This document shows, piece by piece, positions 18,783 to 27,167 of a DNA stretch of 64,000 bases. The position numbers were made by a program, and so were the translations under genes. Origin of the DNA: Devosia neptuniae (GTDB taxonomy: Bacteria > Pseudomonadota > Alphaproteobacteria > Rhizobiales > Devosiaceae); NCBI RefSeq assembly GCF_025452235.1, contig NZ_CP104965.1:1240001-1304000 (forward strand), in the 5' to 3' direction. Position 1 is the stretch's first letter. Every line of letters starts with the position of its first letter. A model generated the notes under the pieces. It had not been told where the DNA came from, ran no database searches, and saw nothing but the letters and a program-made list of their open reading frames with translations.

Positions 18783-19293
18783 GGGTGGGGAGGAGCGCTC
18801 CCGTTTCAACACGCCATATATAAGGTCGATCAAAGGCCGGCAGCTTCCTGGTCGCTCCGCGGCGGCGTCGTCATTGTGTCATGCAACGACCATAAGAGGC
18901 GTTCGCCGGGTCCGCCCAACCCCGCAAATGCTCCCGCAAGAGCCCTCGCCAGACAAAAAGTGAAATTTTTTCGATTTTTTATTGGTGGTGTTTTCGCGCG
19001 TTTTGAGAGCGATTTCGGCCCCAGAATTTTGGATTTTGCGGGCCCGTTTGAGAGCAGAATGGCCTGGCTCGAGCTGGCCCGAACCACCGCAAAGCCCCGC
19101 CATTGCTGATCGTGTCGCGGGGGAAACATGGTGGCGTGGAAGAAACCTAGTTACACCGGAAGCGCTTGATTTCCTTAGTAAAACCCTCTGAACGAGTTTT
19201 CGAATTTCAAGGGGCAAGCGCATAAATTTGAGGCCTTGTCGTTGTTCGACAATGGTCCCATTTCCAGGGTGTTCAAACGAAAGGAACACTAAA
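18783..19293. other. 511-base region without a supported gene, containing an AT-rich patch
   Basis: No reading frame here looks like a protein. A strongly AT-rich patch at about 18955-19000 (poly-A, poly-T and ATTTTTTCGATTTTTTATTG wording) stands out against GC-rich surroundings. It could be a curved or UP-like element for the divergent rimP promoter or for the small secreted-protein gene at 19294. A hairpin TTGTCG/CGACAA (19236-19252) lies about 40 bases before that gene. Nothing else is recognised. Confidence 0.5.
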
Positions 19294-19581
19294 ATGATCA
19301 AAAACACAATGCTTGCCCTGGTTGCCGCTGCTGGTCTCGTTGGCGTGGCTCTCCCCACTTATGCCAGCGATTCGCTGACCTCCTCGTTCTCCTCGCATGA
19401 CAATGGCGGCTACAGCACCTGGGACGCTCAGGTTGACGTTGCCAAGCTGCGCGAAAAGGGCATCAATGCCGTCTCTGCTGAAGACTGGAATGGCTATGTG
19501 CGTGCCTTCGTCTCCGACGAATCCGGCAAGCAGACCATGAAGTATTTCGACCGCGACACCCTGGCACCGGTTAACCTGTAA
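19294..19581 (+). CDS. Small secreted protein, PepSY-like
   Basis: This 95-aa protein has a clear signal peptide (basic MIKN start, hydrophobic core, ALPTYA cleavage before SDS, about residue 24). The mature part ends in EDWNGYVRAFVSDESGKQTM and KYFDRDTLAPV. Similar short periplasmic alphaproteobacterial proteins share this W-G-Y-V-R...FD-DTL pattern, which resembles a minimal PepSY fold. The function is unknown. AAAGGAAC lies 8-15 bases upstream of the ATG. It converges on hxlR and may be capped by the hairpin at 19601-19626. Confidence 0.75.
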   Translation: MIKNTMLALVAAAGLVGVALPTYASDSLTSSFSSHDNGGYSTWDAQVDVAKLREKGINAVSAEDWNGYVRAFVSDESGKQTMKYFDRDTLAPVNL

Positions 19582-19600
19582 CCGTGCCGGTTCTGCTCCA

Positions 19601-19626
19601 GGCGCCGCCGGATTGCCGGCGACGCC
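19601..19626. terminator. Hairpin between converging genes
   Basis: CGCCGG (19606-19611) and CCGGCG (19616-19621) enclose ATTG, with outer GGCG/CGCC extending the stem across one mismatch. There is no T-run, so activity as a terminator is doubtful. Confidence 0.35.
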
Positions 19627-19636
19627 CGGATAACTC

Positions 19637-20023
19637 TCAGCTGCTGGAGATCAGCCTTATGGCTGGATCACCGGCGGCCGAGTCGAAACGATGCCGGGCC
19701 GCCTCCACCGCCACGCGGTTGCGGGCGGCAAACTGGCGCCAGCCATCGGCCAGCTCCAGAAATTCGCGGCCCAGATTGGTCAATTCATAATCGACCCGCG
19801 GCGGAATGGTGGGAAAGATGGTACGCGAGACGAAACCGTCGCGCTCCAGTTCGCGCAGGGTGACGGTCAGCGTCTTCTGCGATATCTCGCCAATGCCACG
19901 CCGCAATTCGCTGAAGCGCCGCGTTTCGCTGCGCAATTGCATGACCACGACCAGGGTCCATTTGCCCGGCTTGACCACAAGCCGATCGTGATCGACCCCA
20001 TGGCTGGCAGATAATGCTGACAT
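19637..20023 (-). CDS. HxlR-family winged-helix transcriptional regulator
   Basis: This 128-aa regulator has the HxlR/DUF24 line GKWTLVVVMQLRSETRRFSE at about 20-39, then LRRGIGEISQKTLTVTLREL, the recognition region, and DGFVSR...PPRVDYELT, the wing. HxlR proteins often sense electrophiles or redox stress through an N-terminal Cys just before the GKW segment; no Cys is present here, so a different signal is likely. It has no obvious target gene next to it; it separates trmB from rimP, which are usually neighbours. Confidence 0.88.
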   Translation of the reverse strand: MSALSASHGVDHDRLVVKPGKWTLVVVMQLRSETRRFSELRRGIGEISQKTLTVTLRELERDGFVSRTIFPTIPPRVDYELTNLGREFLELADGWRQFAARNRVAVEAARHRFDSAAGDPAIRLISSS

Positions 20024-20155
20024 GACGAAACCTCGCTGACGCTGGCGGAACTTCGCATATGGGGCTGAATCCGGCCGGTTCTAGGTCAGTGTTCGATTAA
20101 ACTTTGACATGGCAGCTATTCAGCCTGTTCGCTTGCAGCGAACGATCAATTGGTG

Positions 20156-20860
20156 TCAACGCCGCGGAAAGCTGAAATAGAAGCTCATCATCCGCCCCTC
20201 GCGTCGGGCTTTTTGCTCGTAGCGCGTCGCCTGCCAGCCTTCGTAAGGCTCGTGCCAGCCGCCCGGCCGTTCGGGCAGGAAGGCGAAATCGGGCGAGCGC
20301 ACGATATGGGCCAGCGTCCAATTGGCGTAATCCTCGATATCACTGGCGAAATGAAACAGCCCGCCCGGCCGGATCACCCGTGCCAGCTCTTTCAGTGTCG
20401 TCGGCGAAACAAAACGGCGCTTGTGGTGGCGTGTCTTGGGCCAGGGATCGGGATAGAGCAGATAGATTTCGTCGATCGAAGCGTCCGGCAATTCGAACAG
20501 CAGCTTGAGCGCATCGTCGGTGAAGAGGCGGATATTGTTCAGGTTCTCGGCCGCAATGGTCTGCACCATCTTGCCAATGCCGCCGGTAAATACCTCGCAG
20601 CCGATATAGCCAGTCCGGGGGTGGCGGCTGGCTTCCAGCGCCAGATGCTCGCCACCGCCATAGCCGATCTCGATGATGAGTTTTTCCGCCTGCGGAAACA
20701 GGCTCCTCGGATCGAGCTTGCCGTCGAGCTTGATCTCGAGATCGGGCAGGGTGGCGTCGAACACCGCCTGCTGGCCCCCATGCAGCTTCTTGCCGGAGCG
20801 GCGGCCAAAAAAGGCACGGGGTTCACCCGAGCGGGTTTTGGGAAGCTGATGGTCGGTCAT
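20156..20860 (-). CDS. trmB: tRNA (guanine-N7)-methyltransferase
   Basis: This 234-aa enzyme makes m7G46 in the tRNA variable loop. The SAM-binding motif is IEIGYGGGEHLALEAS (about 63-78), and the family signature YPDPWPKTRHHKRRF follows near residue 137. ATG 20860 gives the usual short N-terminus; the longer frame to 20932 would read through the terminator hairpin of metK. It follows metK with an 85-base gap holding that hairpin, plus a TTGACG that may be part of its own promoter. Confidence 0.95.
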   Translation of the reverse strand: MTDHQLPKTRSGEPRAFFGRRSGKKLHGGQQAVFDATLPDLEIKLDGKLDPRSLFPQAEKLIIEIGYGGGEHLALEASRHPRTGYIGCEVFTGGIGKMVQTIAAENLNNIRLFTDDALKLLFELPDASIDEIYLLYPDPWPKTRHHKRRFVSPTTLKELARVIRPGGLFHFASDIEDYANWTLAHIVRSPDFAFLPERPGGWHEPYEGWQATRYEQKARREGRMMSFYFSFPRR

Positions 20861-20875
20861 TGCGGCTACCGTCAA

Positions 20876-20916
20876 GGAAAACAGGGCTCCCCCGCTTTCG
20901 CGGGGAATAGCCCTGT
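20876..20916 (-). terminator. Terminator between metK and trmB
   Basis: ACAGGGCT (20881-20888) pairs with AGCCCTGT (20909-20916); an inner CCCCGC/GCGGGG extends the stem. On the minus strand it runs into TTTTCC. It lies 30 bases after metK and about 20 bases before the trmB ATG, so it may reduce read-through into trmB. Confidence 0.75.
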
Positions 20917-20945
20917 CGTTAGCACAAGCCAATAGCGGCTGCAGA

Positions 20946-22202
20946 TTATTTCACTGCGGCCTTGAGGGCGGCGACCAGATCGGTCTTTTCCCAAGAGAAG
21001 CTGCCGTCGCGACCCGCCTTGCGGCCGAAATGGCCATAGGCTGACGTCTTGGCATAGATGGGCTTGTTGAGATCGAGATGGGTGCGGATGCCGCGCGGGG
21101 TCAGGTCCATGACCTTGGCCAGCGCCAGTTCCACCACTGCCTCGTCCACCTTGCCGGTGCCGTGCAGGTCGACATAGATCGAAAGCGGCTGCGCCACGCC
21201 GATGGCGTAGCTGAGCTGGATGGTGGCGCGATCGGCCAGGCCGGCGGCCACCACATTCTTGGCCAGATAGCGCGCCGCATAGGCCGCCGAGCGGTCCACC
21301 TTGGTCGGATCTTTGCCCGAAAATGCGCCGCCGCCATGCGGGGCCGCGCCACCATAGGTATCCACGATAATCTTGCGGCCGGTCAGTCCCGCATCGCCAT
21401 CGGGACCGCCCACGACGAATTTGCCGGTCGGATTGACGTGCCACACCGTGGCCTCATCGATCCAGCCATCGGGCAGGGCCTCGCGAATATAGGGCTCGAC
21501 GATGACGCGCACATCGGCCGAAGTCAGGCTCTCGTCCAGATGCTGGGTCGAGAGCACGATCTGGGTGACGCCCACTGGCTTGCCATCGACATAACGCACG
21601 GTGACCTGGCTCTTGGCATCGGGCCCGAGCTTGCCGGCCGGACCGTGATTGGCCTTGCGCGCCGTGGTCAGGGTCTCGAGAATCTTGTGCGCGTAATAGA
21701 TCGGGGCGGGGAGCAGTTCGGGCGTCTCGCGGCTGGCATAGCCGAACATGATGCCCTGATCGCCTGCGCCGACATCCTTATTGCCCGATTCGTCGACGCC
21801 CTGCGCGATATCGGCCGATTGGCCATGCAGCAGCACGTCGATCTTGGCAGTCTTCCAGTGGAAGCCGGATTGCTCATAGCCGATGGCGCGGATCGCCTTG
21901 CGGGCGGTGGACTTGAACTTGGACGGGTTCACCACCGGATTGCCGGCAGCGTCCTTGAGGATGGCGCCATCCTTGCCCTTCTTGAGCAGGGTTTCGGGCA
22001 CGCGCACTTCACCGGCAATGATGACGCGATTGGTGGTGGCCAGCGTTTCGCAGGCGATACGGACCTGGGAGGGGTCCATGCCGGCCTTCTTGGCCTCGCG
22101 GAACACCAGATCGACGATTTCGTCGGAGATGCGATCGCAGACCTTGTCGGGATGACCTTCGGACACCGATTCCGAAGTGAAGAGATAAGACGACCGCGCC
22201 AC
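20946..22202 (-). CDS. metK: S-adenosylmethionine synthetase
   Basis: This 418-aa enzyme forms SAM from ATP and Met. It shows the standard start [20 protein letters not shown], the signature [12 protein letters not shown] and the P-loop-like [22 protein letters not shown] 22202 is chosen because GAGGATAGT lies directly upstream and yields the usual N-terminus; ATG 22262 would add 20 unconserved residues. It is slightly longer than the E. coli enzyme (384 aa), as in other alphaproteobacteria. It lies between lnt and trmB. No SAM riboswitch was recognised in the 143-base leader. Confidence 0.96.
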   Translation of the reverse strand: MARSSYLFTSESVSEGHPDKVCDRISDEIVDLVFREAKKAGMDPSQVRIACETLATTNRVIIAGEVRVPETLLKKGKDGAILKDAAGNPVVNPSKFKSTARKAIRAIGYEQSGFHWKTAKIDVLLHGQSADIAQGVDESGNKDVGAGDQGIMFGYASRETPELLPAPIYYAHKILETLTTARKANHGPAGKLGPDAKSQVTVRYVDGKPVGVTQIVLSTQHLDESLTSADVRVIVEPYIREALPDGWIDEATVWHVNPTGKFVVGGPDGDAGLTGRKIIVDTYGGAAPHGGGAFSGKDPTKVDRSAAYAARYLAKNVVAAGLADRATIQLSYAIGVAQPLSIYVDLHGTGKVDEAVVELALAKVMDLTPRGIRTHLDLNKPIYAKTSAYGHFGRKAGRDGSFSWEKTDLVAALKAAVK

Positions 22203-22345
22203 ACTATCCTCGAATCTGTCGAAAACTGCCAAAAATGAGCTATTCGGGCTGGTTTTTGACACTTGGACGACGCGCGGTCAAGCGGATATAAAGAAAGCTT
22301 GATATGTCTGGGCCATTGCAAGCGGAATGGTTTGGCGCGTCTCGC

Positions 22346-23962
22346 CTAGCTGGTCCGCCGCTTGCGGCCCCGGCGCGACACTGCCAGCGAAACCAGCAGC
22401 CCAGCCGCCAGCACGATCAGCAGCGGCCAATAGCGCACCTGCGAAAAAACCGTGCCAGCCAGCCGCTGATCGGGACGCACATCGAGCGCCGCCATCTGCA
22501 TAGGGGCCAACTCGGCGGTGATGCGGCCCAGCGGGTCGGTGGCAAAGGTGAGGCCCGAATTGGCGGCGCGGATCAGACTCATACCCTCTTCGACGGCTCG
22601 GACCCGGGCGTGATGGGCATGCTGGGCCGGACCGATCGAGCCATCGAACCAGGCGTCATTGGTGATGTTGAGGATATATTGCGCGCCCGCCGTATCACCC
22701 AGATCACCGGAAAACAGGATTTCGTAGCAGATCAGCGCCAGGAATTTTGGGGTATTGGGCAGGCTCATCAGCCGCCGCCTTGCATCCCCATGCCCCCAGC
22801 CTTCGGCGCCCGGCACGAATTGCTTGATGCCCAACCGGCCGAAGAATTCCTGGAACGGCAGGAATTCGCCGAACGGCACCAGATGGGATTTGTCATAGGA
22901 GGCCACCACTTCGCCATTGCTGTCGATGGCGAGCAGGGAATTGAACGGCTGGCCGGCGCTTTTGGCATCGCCCGGCTCATATTGCTGGCGCGGCGCCCCG
23001 GCCAGCAGCATGGCCCCATCGGGCAGCATGCGGGCAATGCGTGCCAAGGCGTCAGGATAGGTCGAAAGGAAGAAGGGCAAGCTCGATTCGGGCCAGACCA
23101 GATGGGTGATATCGGCCAGGCCCTGGTCTTGCGGGCTCATCCGCATGTCCGACAGCATGATCAACCGATCGATCAGCGCCACCGGATCGGCATTGCCCCA
23201 GTCGGCATGCTCATAGACCATGGGCTGCACCAGCCGCATCGACACATCCTGGCGCGGCGTCGCAGTGGTGCCGGCCAGCCGATTGTAGCCATAGCCCAGT
23301 TGCGCCGCGATGACGCCCAGGGCGAGAAAGAACGGTAAGAGCCGCCGGCTGAGCGGACGATTATCAGCGGGCCAAATCAGCGCCGGCGTCATGGCCAGCA
23401 GTGCCGCGACAAACGTCAGCCCATAGATCCCAATCACCGAGGTGATCTGCATCATCTCGTCATTGGGCGTCAGCGCATAGCCGAGCAGGTCAAAGGGAAA
23501 GCCGGTCAGCACATGGCCGCGCGCCCATTCGGCAATGGTCACGAAGGTGGCCAGCGTCACGATCCGCCAGGGGCCATGGCTCCACAACAGATGCGCCAGC
23601 GCGCTGCCGACACCCCAGAAAAACGCGATCAGAGCCGCCAGCGCCAGTATGGCAAACGGCATCAGCGCGATCATCACGCCACCATCGACGAAAAAGGCCG
23701 CGCCCAGCCAGTGGAAGGCGACGGTGAAATAGCCCCAGCCAAAGGCAAAGCCGATGCTGAAGGCCGGGCCGAACAGAAGCCGCAGCCCGCTCTTGCGCTC
23801 GGCGCCATCGAGGCACCAGACCCAGATGGGGAAGGCGACGAACAGCGCGGGAACGACAAAGAGCGGCGGGATGGAGAGGCCGGCCAAAGCGCCCGCCACC
23901 ACCAGCAGCAGGAAACGCCGCCAGCCATGGCTGAGCATTGCGGTCTCGGCCAGCCAGGTCAT
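22346..23962 (-). CDS. lnt: Apolipoprotein N-acyltransferase
   Basis: This 538-aa inner-membrane enzyme adds the third acyl chain to lipoproteins. Several N-terminal membrane helices (about 15-230) precede a nitrilase-type periplasmic domain. The catalytic triad is visible: E292 in WPESSLPFF, K358 in YDKSHLVPFGEF and C412 in ICYEILF. Spacing matches the E. coli triad. A last helix lies near the C-terminus. It precedes metK as in other Hyphomicrobiales, although the usual upstream ybeY-corC genes are replaced by the divergent tsaB operon. Confidence 0.95.
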   Translation of the reverse strand: MTWLAETAMLSHGWRRFLLLVVAGALAGLSIPPLFVVPALFVAFPIWVWCLDGAERKSGLRLLFGPAFSIGFAFGWGYFTVAFHWLGAAFFVDGGVMIALMPFAILALAALIAFFWGVGSALAHLLWSHGPWRIVTLATFVTIAEWARGHVLTGFPFDLLGYALTPNDEMMQITSVIGIYGLTFVAALLAMTPALIWPADNRPLSRRLLPFFLALGVIAAQLGYGYNRLAGTTATPRQDVSMRLVQPMVYEHADWGNADPVALIDRLIMLSDMRMSPQDQGLADITHLVWPESSLPFFLSTYPDALARIARMLPDGAMLLAGAPRQQYEPGDAKSAGQPFNSLLAIDSNGEVVASYDKSHLVPFGEFLPFQEFFGRLGIKQFVPGAEGWGHGDARRRLMSLPNTPKFLALICYEILFSGDLGDTAGAQYILNITNDAWFDGSIGPAQHAHHARVRAVEEGMSLIRAANSGLTFATDPLGRITAELAPMQMAALDVRPDQRLAGTVFSQVRYWPLLIVLAAGLLVSLAVSRRGRKRRTS

Positions 23963-24075
23963 CGGAACGCTGTCATCGAATCAGGGCGCATAGGGGCAAG
24001 CTGGCGATGTCGGCCTGGACAGTCAATGTTGTCCTCTCAGTCGACAATCCCCTGCCATGGCGCTAGAGCGGTGGC

Positions 24076-24687
24076 ATGAGTGCTCTGCCTATCACCCTTG
24101 CCATCGACACAGCCGCGCCGCGCCTGCAATTGGCGCTGCTGCTGGCCGATGGCACAGCCGATATTTCCGTGGACGAAATCGCCACCGGCCACGCCGAATT
24201 GATCTTCGAGCGGATCGCGACGCTGCTGGCGCGCAATGGCATTGGCTATCCCGATCTGCGGCGCGTCGTGACGACGACCGGCCCCGGCTCGTTCACCGGC
24301 CTGCGCATCGGCCTGTCGGCGGCGCGGGGCATTGGGCTGGCGCGCGATATTCCGGTGATCGGCGTACCCAGTCTTTTGGCCCTCTCATTGGCCGGAACGG
24401 GCGCGCTCACCGTGTTGCTCGATGCGCGGCGCGACGAAGCCTATTTCCAGATTTTTTCGGCCCCCGGCGTGCCGGAGAGTGGACCGCAATTGCTGCCCAT
24501 GGCCGTGGCGCAACAATCCGTGCCAAAAAGTTCGATGCTCCTCACCACGCCGTTTGTCGATATCGCCGCCGTCGCCCGCTATGGCGCCATTGCCGATCCG
24601 CTTGCTCATGCGCCCGAGGCTGCCTATGTGCGCGACGCCGATGCCAAGCCGCAAACGGCCGCGCGGATCGAAAGGCTCAAGTCATGA
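24076..24687 (+). CDS. tsaB: tRNA t6A biosynthesis protein TsaB
   Basis: This 203-aa ASKHA-fold scaffold works with TsaD and TsaE to make N6-threonylcarbamoyl-A37. Typical lines are LAIDTAAPRLQLAL at the N-terminus and the motif TTTGPGSFTGLRIGLSAARG near residues 72-91, followed by VLLDARRDEAYFQIF. Its stop overlaps the rimI ATG (24684-24687). It heads the tsaB-rimI-fur-plsC cluster. Confidence 0.95.
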   Translation: MSALPITLAIDTAAPRLQLALLLADGTADISVDEIATGHAELIFERIATLLARNGIGYPDLRRVVTTTGPGSFTGLRIGLSAARGIGLARDIPVIGVPSLLALSLAGTGALTVLLDARRDEAYFQIFSAPGVPESGPQLLPMAVAQQSVPKSSMLLTTPFVDIAAVARYGAIADPLAHAPEAAYVRDADAKPQTAARIERLKS

Positions 24688-25163
24688 TGAAGCTCTGGAT
24701 GGCGCCGCAGGGCCTGCATATCGAGCCCGGCCAGACCCGAGATGCCGATGATCTGGCGCGTATTCACAAGGCCGGCTTTTATCGCGGCTGGCCGCGCGAA
24801 GAATTTTTGTCCTTTTTGTCCGAAGGCGCCACTCCGGTCTATGTCGCCTGCGACGCCAAACGCCGCATTGCCGGCTTTGCGCTGATCCGCATCGCCGCCG
24901 ATGAAGCCGAATTGCTGACCATTGCGGTGGGCCCGAAATGGCGCGGCAAGAAGGTGGGGCAGGCGCTGCTGCGCGCCGCCTTCGAGGATTTGCGCATGAG
25001 CCCGGCGCGGCGCATGTTCCTCGAGGTCGACGAGCAGAACGCCCCGGCCGTGCGGCTTTATGGCAAGGAAGGTTTTGCCACTATTTCCAGCCGCAGAGGC
25101 TATTATCCGCGGCCCGATGGCAGCGCGGCAACCGCGCTTGTCATGGCGCGCGATCTTGGATAA
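24684..25163 (+). CDS. rimI: GNAT acetyltransferase, RimI-like
   Basis: This 159-aa GCN5-related N-acetyltransferase has the acetyl-CoA loop VGPKWRGKKVGQALL and the motif B region FLEVDEQNAPAVRLYGKEGF typical of RimI. RimI acetylates the N-terminal Ala of ribosomal protein S18, but specificity cannot be proven from sequence. ATG 24684 overlaps the tsaB stop; a second ATG is the next codon. The tsaB-rimI pairing is conserved. Confidence 0.88.
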   Translation: MMKLWMAPQGLHIEPGQTRDADDLARIHKAGFYRGWPREEFLSFLSEGATPVYVACDAKRRIAGFALIRIAADEAELLTIAVGPKWRGKKVGQALLRAAFEDLRMSPARRMFLEVDEQNAPAVRLYGKEGFATISSRRGYYPRPDGSAATALVMARDLG

Positions 25164-25196
25164 CCCCGAAACGGGCCGACCAGCGGAGCATTTGGC

Positions 25197-25637
25197 ATGA
25201 GCAAGACCCAAACCGATCCTACGCTGGAAGAAGCCTGCGTTGCCAAGGGCATGCGCATGACCGACCAGCGCCGGGTCATCGCCCGGGTGATCGAGGATTC
25301 CAGCGATCATCCCGATGTCGAAGAGCTCTATCGTCGCGCCTCGGCGATCGACGATCGCATTTCACTCTCCACCGTCTATCGCACCGTCAACCTGTTCGAG
25401 GAAGCGGGCCTCGTCACCAAGCACGATTTCAAGGATGGCCGCGCGCGGTTCGAGCTGATCCCCGACGAGCACCACGACCATCTGATCGATATCCGCTCCG
25501 GCACGGTCATCGAGTTCCGCAACGAGGAAATCGAGGCCATCCAGGACGTCATCGCCAAACGCCTGGGCTATCGGCTGGTCGATCATCGACTCGAACTCTA
25601 TGCCGTGCCGGTGGAGGGCAAGGATAAGGCCAAATGA
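25197..25637 (+). CDS. fur: Fur-family metalloregulator (Fur/Mur type)
   Basis: This 146-aa winged-helix repressor has DNA-binding helices around MTDQRRVIARVIED...ISLSTVYRTVNLF. The metal ligands EHHDHLID lie at residues 91-98. The C-terminal Cys-X2-Cys zinc site of E. coli Fur is absent, as in rhizobial Fur/Mur, which responds mainly to manganese. In this order (after tsaB-rimI) it is the fur/mur ortholog rather than irr. Its stop overlaps the plsC start (25634-25637). Confidence 0.9.
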   Translation: MSKTQTDPTLEEACVAKGMRMTDQRRVIARVIEDSSDHPDVEELYRRASAIDDRISLSTVYRTVNLFEEAGLVTKHDFKDGRARFELIPDEHHDHLIDIRSGTVIEFRNEEIEAIQDVIAKRLGYRLVDHRLELYAVPVEGKDKAK

Positions 25638-26437
25638 TCTTTCGCGTGCTGTTCTTCGTCTTCGTTCTCGTGCCGGTGATGATCGTGGTTATCCCGCTGC
25701 AGGCTTTGATCAACGCGCTCAAGCTGCCGTTCTGGAACGTCCTGCCGCGGCTGTTTCATCGTATCGGCTGCTTGTTCCTCGGGCTGCGGGTCGAGGTGAT
25801 CGGCCAGCCGGCGACCGGGCGGGCGACGCTGCTGGTGGCCAACCATATTTCGTGGACCGACATTGTTGCCGTCGGCTCGGTGGCCGATGTCACCTTTGTT
25901 GCCAAGCGCGAAGTGGGCGACTGGCCCTTTATCGGCATGATGGCGCGGCTGCAAAAGACCATTTTCGTCGACCGCACCCGCCGCTCCGATGCCGGCCGCA
26001 CGGCGCAGGAAATGGGCACGCATATGGCTGACGGAAATGCCGTGCTGCTGTTTGCCGAGGGCCAGTCCGATATCGGCACCCATGTGCTGCCGTTTCGCTC
26101 GGCCCTGGTGGGCGCGGCGCAACATGCCATGATCGAAGCCGGCGCCAATGACGTGCTGATCCAGCCGCTGACCATCGCCTATACCAGGCTCCAGGGGCTG
26201 CCGGTTAGCCGCAACGAGCGTTCGCTGATCGCCTGGATCAAGTCCAAGTCAGTCAAGCAGAATATCCGTGAAATCCTGGGTGGCCCCATCAAGGACGTAA
26301 CGGTGGCGTTCGGTACCCCCATTCCGCTGGGCGAGAATGACAATCGCAAGCAGGTAACCAAGCAGGCCGAGGATCAGGTGCGGACCATGCTGGTGGCGCT
26401 CAATCGCGGCCATAAGCTGCCGGCACGCGCCGCCTGA
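25634..26437 (+). CDS. plsC: 1-acyl-sn-glycerol-3-phosphate acyltransferase
   Basis: This 267-aa membrane-associated enzyme makes phosphatidic acid. The catalytic H71-X4-D76 lies in NHISWTD, and the acceptor-binding motif, usually FPEGTRS, is LFAEGQSDIG here. A hydrophobic N-terminal segment (about 1-27) anchors it. A related ornithine-lipid acyltransferase (OlsA) cannot be excluded. Translational overlap with fur is conserved in Hyphomicrobiales, where miaB usually follows; here miaB is absent. Confidence 0.9.
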   Translation: MIFRVLFFVFVLVPVMIVVIPLQALINALKLPFWNVLPRLFHRIGCLFLGLRVEVIGQPATGRATLLVANHISWTDIVAVGSVADVTFVAKREVGDWPFIGMMARLQKTIFVDRTRRSDAGRTAQEMGTHMADGNAVLLFAEGQSDIGTHVLPFRSALVGAAQHAMIEAGANDVLIQPLTIAYTRLQGLPVSRNERSLIAWIKSKSVKQNIREILGGPIKDVTVAFGTPIPLGENDNRKQVTKQAEDQVRTMLVALNRGHKLPARAA

Positions 26438-26492
26438 GAGGCGATCGATAAAACGCGACGGATTAAGCCTAACGTCAGGCTGCGCTTGGGCG

Positions 26493-26507
26493 TTAACTCC
26501 GCGTTAG
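26493..26507 (+). promoter_or_regulatory. Candidate CtrA-binding site
   Basis: TTAA (26493-26496), seven bases, then TTAG (26504-26507) differs by one base from the CtrA full site TTAA-N7-TTAA. It lies 15 bases upstream of ATG 26522 and within a larger inverted repeat (GGCGTTA 26489-26495 / TAACGCC 26511-26517). This is a pattern match only. Confidence 0.35.
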
Positions 26508-26521
26508 CTATAACGCCGTCC

Positions 26522-26782
26522 ATGATGATGGATGTGCAAATCGCCTGGCAGTTGTTGGCAATCTGGGCAATCGTGCTGAGCACGATCGCCTGGTTCGTGC
26601 GCGACGAGCGCCGGCTGGAAGAGGAAATGGTGCTGGCCCGTGCGGCCCGCTATTATGCGCATGTGCCCAAGCGCCAAAGCATTCGGCCCGAACCCATCCC
26701 ATTGCCTAAGCTGCGCTCTGGGCCCATCCGCCACAGTGATCGGGCCTATTTTGAGCGAGTTCTGGGCATCGAGCCACGCTAG
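26522..26782 (+). CDS. Small single-span membrane protein, function unknown
   Basis: This 86-aa frame starts at one of three consecutive ATGs (26522, 26525, 26528). One membrane helix (about residues 5-25, IAWQLLAIWAIVLSTIAWFV) is followed by a charged, Arg/Glu-rich then Pro-rich cytoplasmic tail. No family is recognised. The possible CtrA site upstream and the helix support a real gene, but there is no strong ribosome site. Its last four bases overlap the end of the converging gene. Confidence 0.5.
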   Translation: MMMDVQIAWQLLAIWAIVLSTIAWFVRDERRLEEEMVLARAARYYAHVPKRQSIRPEPIPLPKLRSGPIRHSDRAYFERVLGIEPR

Positions 26783-27039
26783 CTCGCCACACCCACTTCC
26801 AGCTGTGACTTGAGCCGGGCCACGATATCGGCTGCCTTGAGCATCAGCGCCATGTCGATATCGGCGTCGCTGGCATCGGCGGGCAGGTCGGCCCACACGG
26901 CAATCGATAAATCATGGGTCTGTTCGCGCCCATCGCGGGTTTCACTCAGCACCGCGCGGACGCGTCCGGTGGTGCGTCCGGCCAGCCGCGGATGCGCCGC
27001 CCGGCTTTGCACTTCGATGTCGATCAGTTGAAAAGTCAT
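26779..27039 (-). CDS. Conserved-looking hypothetical protein, 86 aa
   Basis: ATG 27039 begins MTFQLIDIEVQSRAAHPRLA, preferred over upstream starts that would add a non-protein-like stretch. The N-terminal half reads as beta-strands with basic residues and the C-terminal half as an amphipathic helix (ALMLKAADIVARLKSQLEV). It has no signal peptide, membrane segment or recognised domain. It converges on the small membrane protein gene and is separate from pncB, whose stop lies about 130 bases away. Confidence 0.5.
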   Translation of the reverse strand: MTFQLIDIEVQSRAAHPRLAGRTTGRVRAVLSETRDGREQTHDLSIAVWADLPADASDADIDMALMLKAADIVARLKSQLEVGVAS

Positions 27040-27167
27040 ACCGGCCCCGAGAGGAGCCCCCATGCAAACGGTAATAGCGGATGGTTCACGGCGGGTTAAT
27101 CGCCATGGCATGGACTAGCCGATTCTCCACCGCTTTTGCGGGCAGGCTGTTCACTTTTTAGGCGAAT

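Noticed and set aside
19144..19160. CCTAGTTACACCG at 19146-19158 is identical to the -10 region of the tRNA-Leu promoter (1972-1984), suggesting a promoter
   Set aside because: No -35 box lies 17 bases upstream (the position reads AACATG) and no RNA gene follows, so the 13-base match is probably chance.
22203..22345. Possible SAM riboswitch ahead of metK
   Set aside because: I could not see conserved cores of SAM-I, SAM-II, SAM-V or SAM-SAH types in the leader. A covariance-model search would decide.
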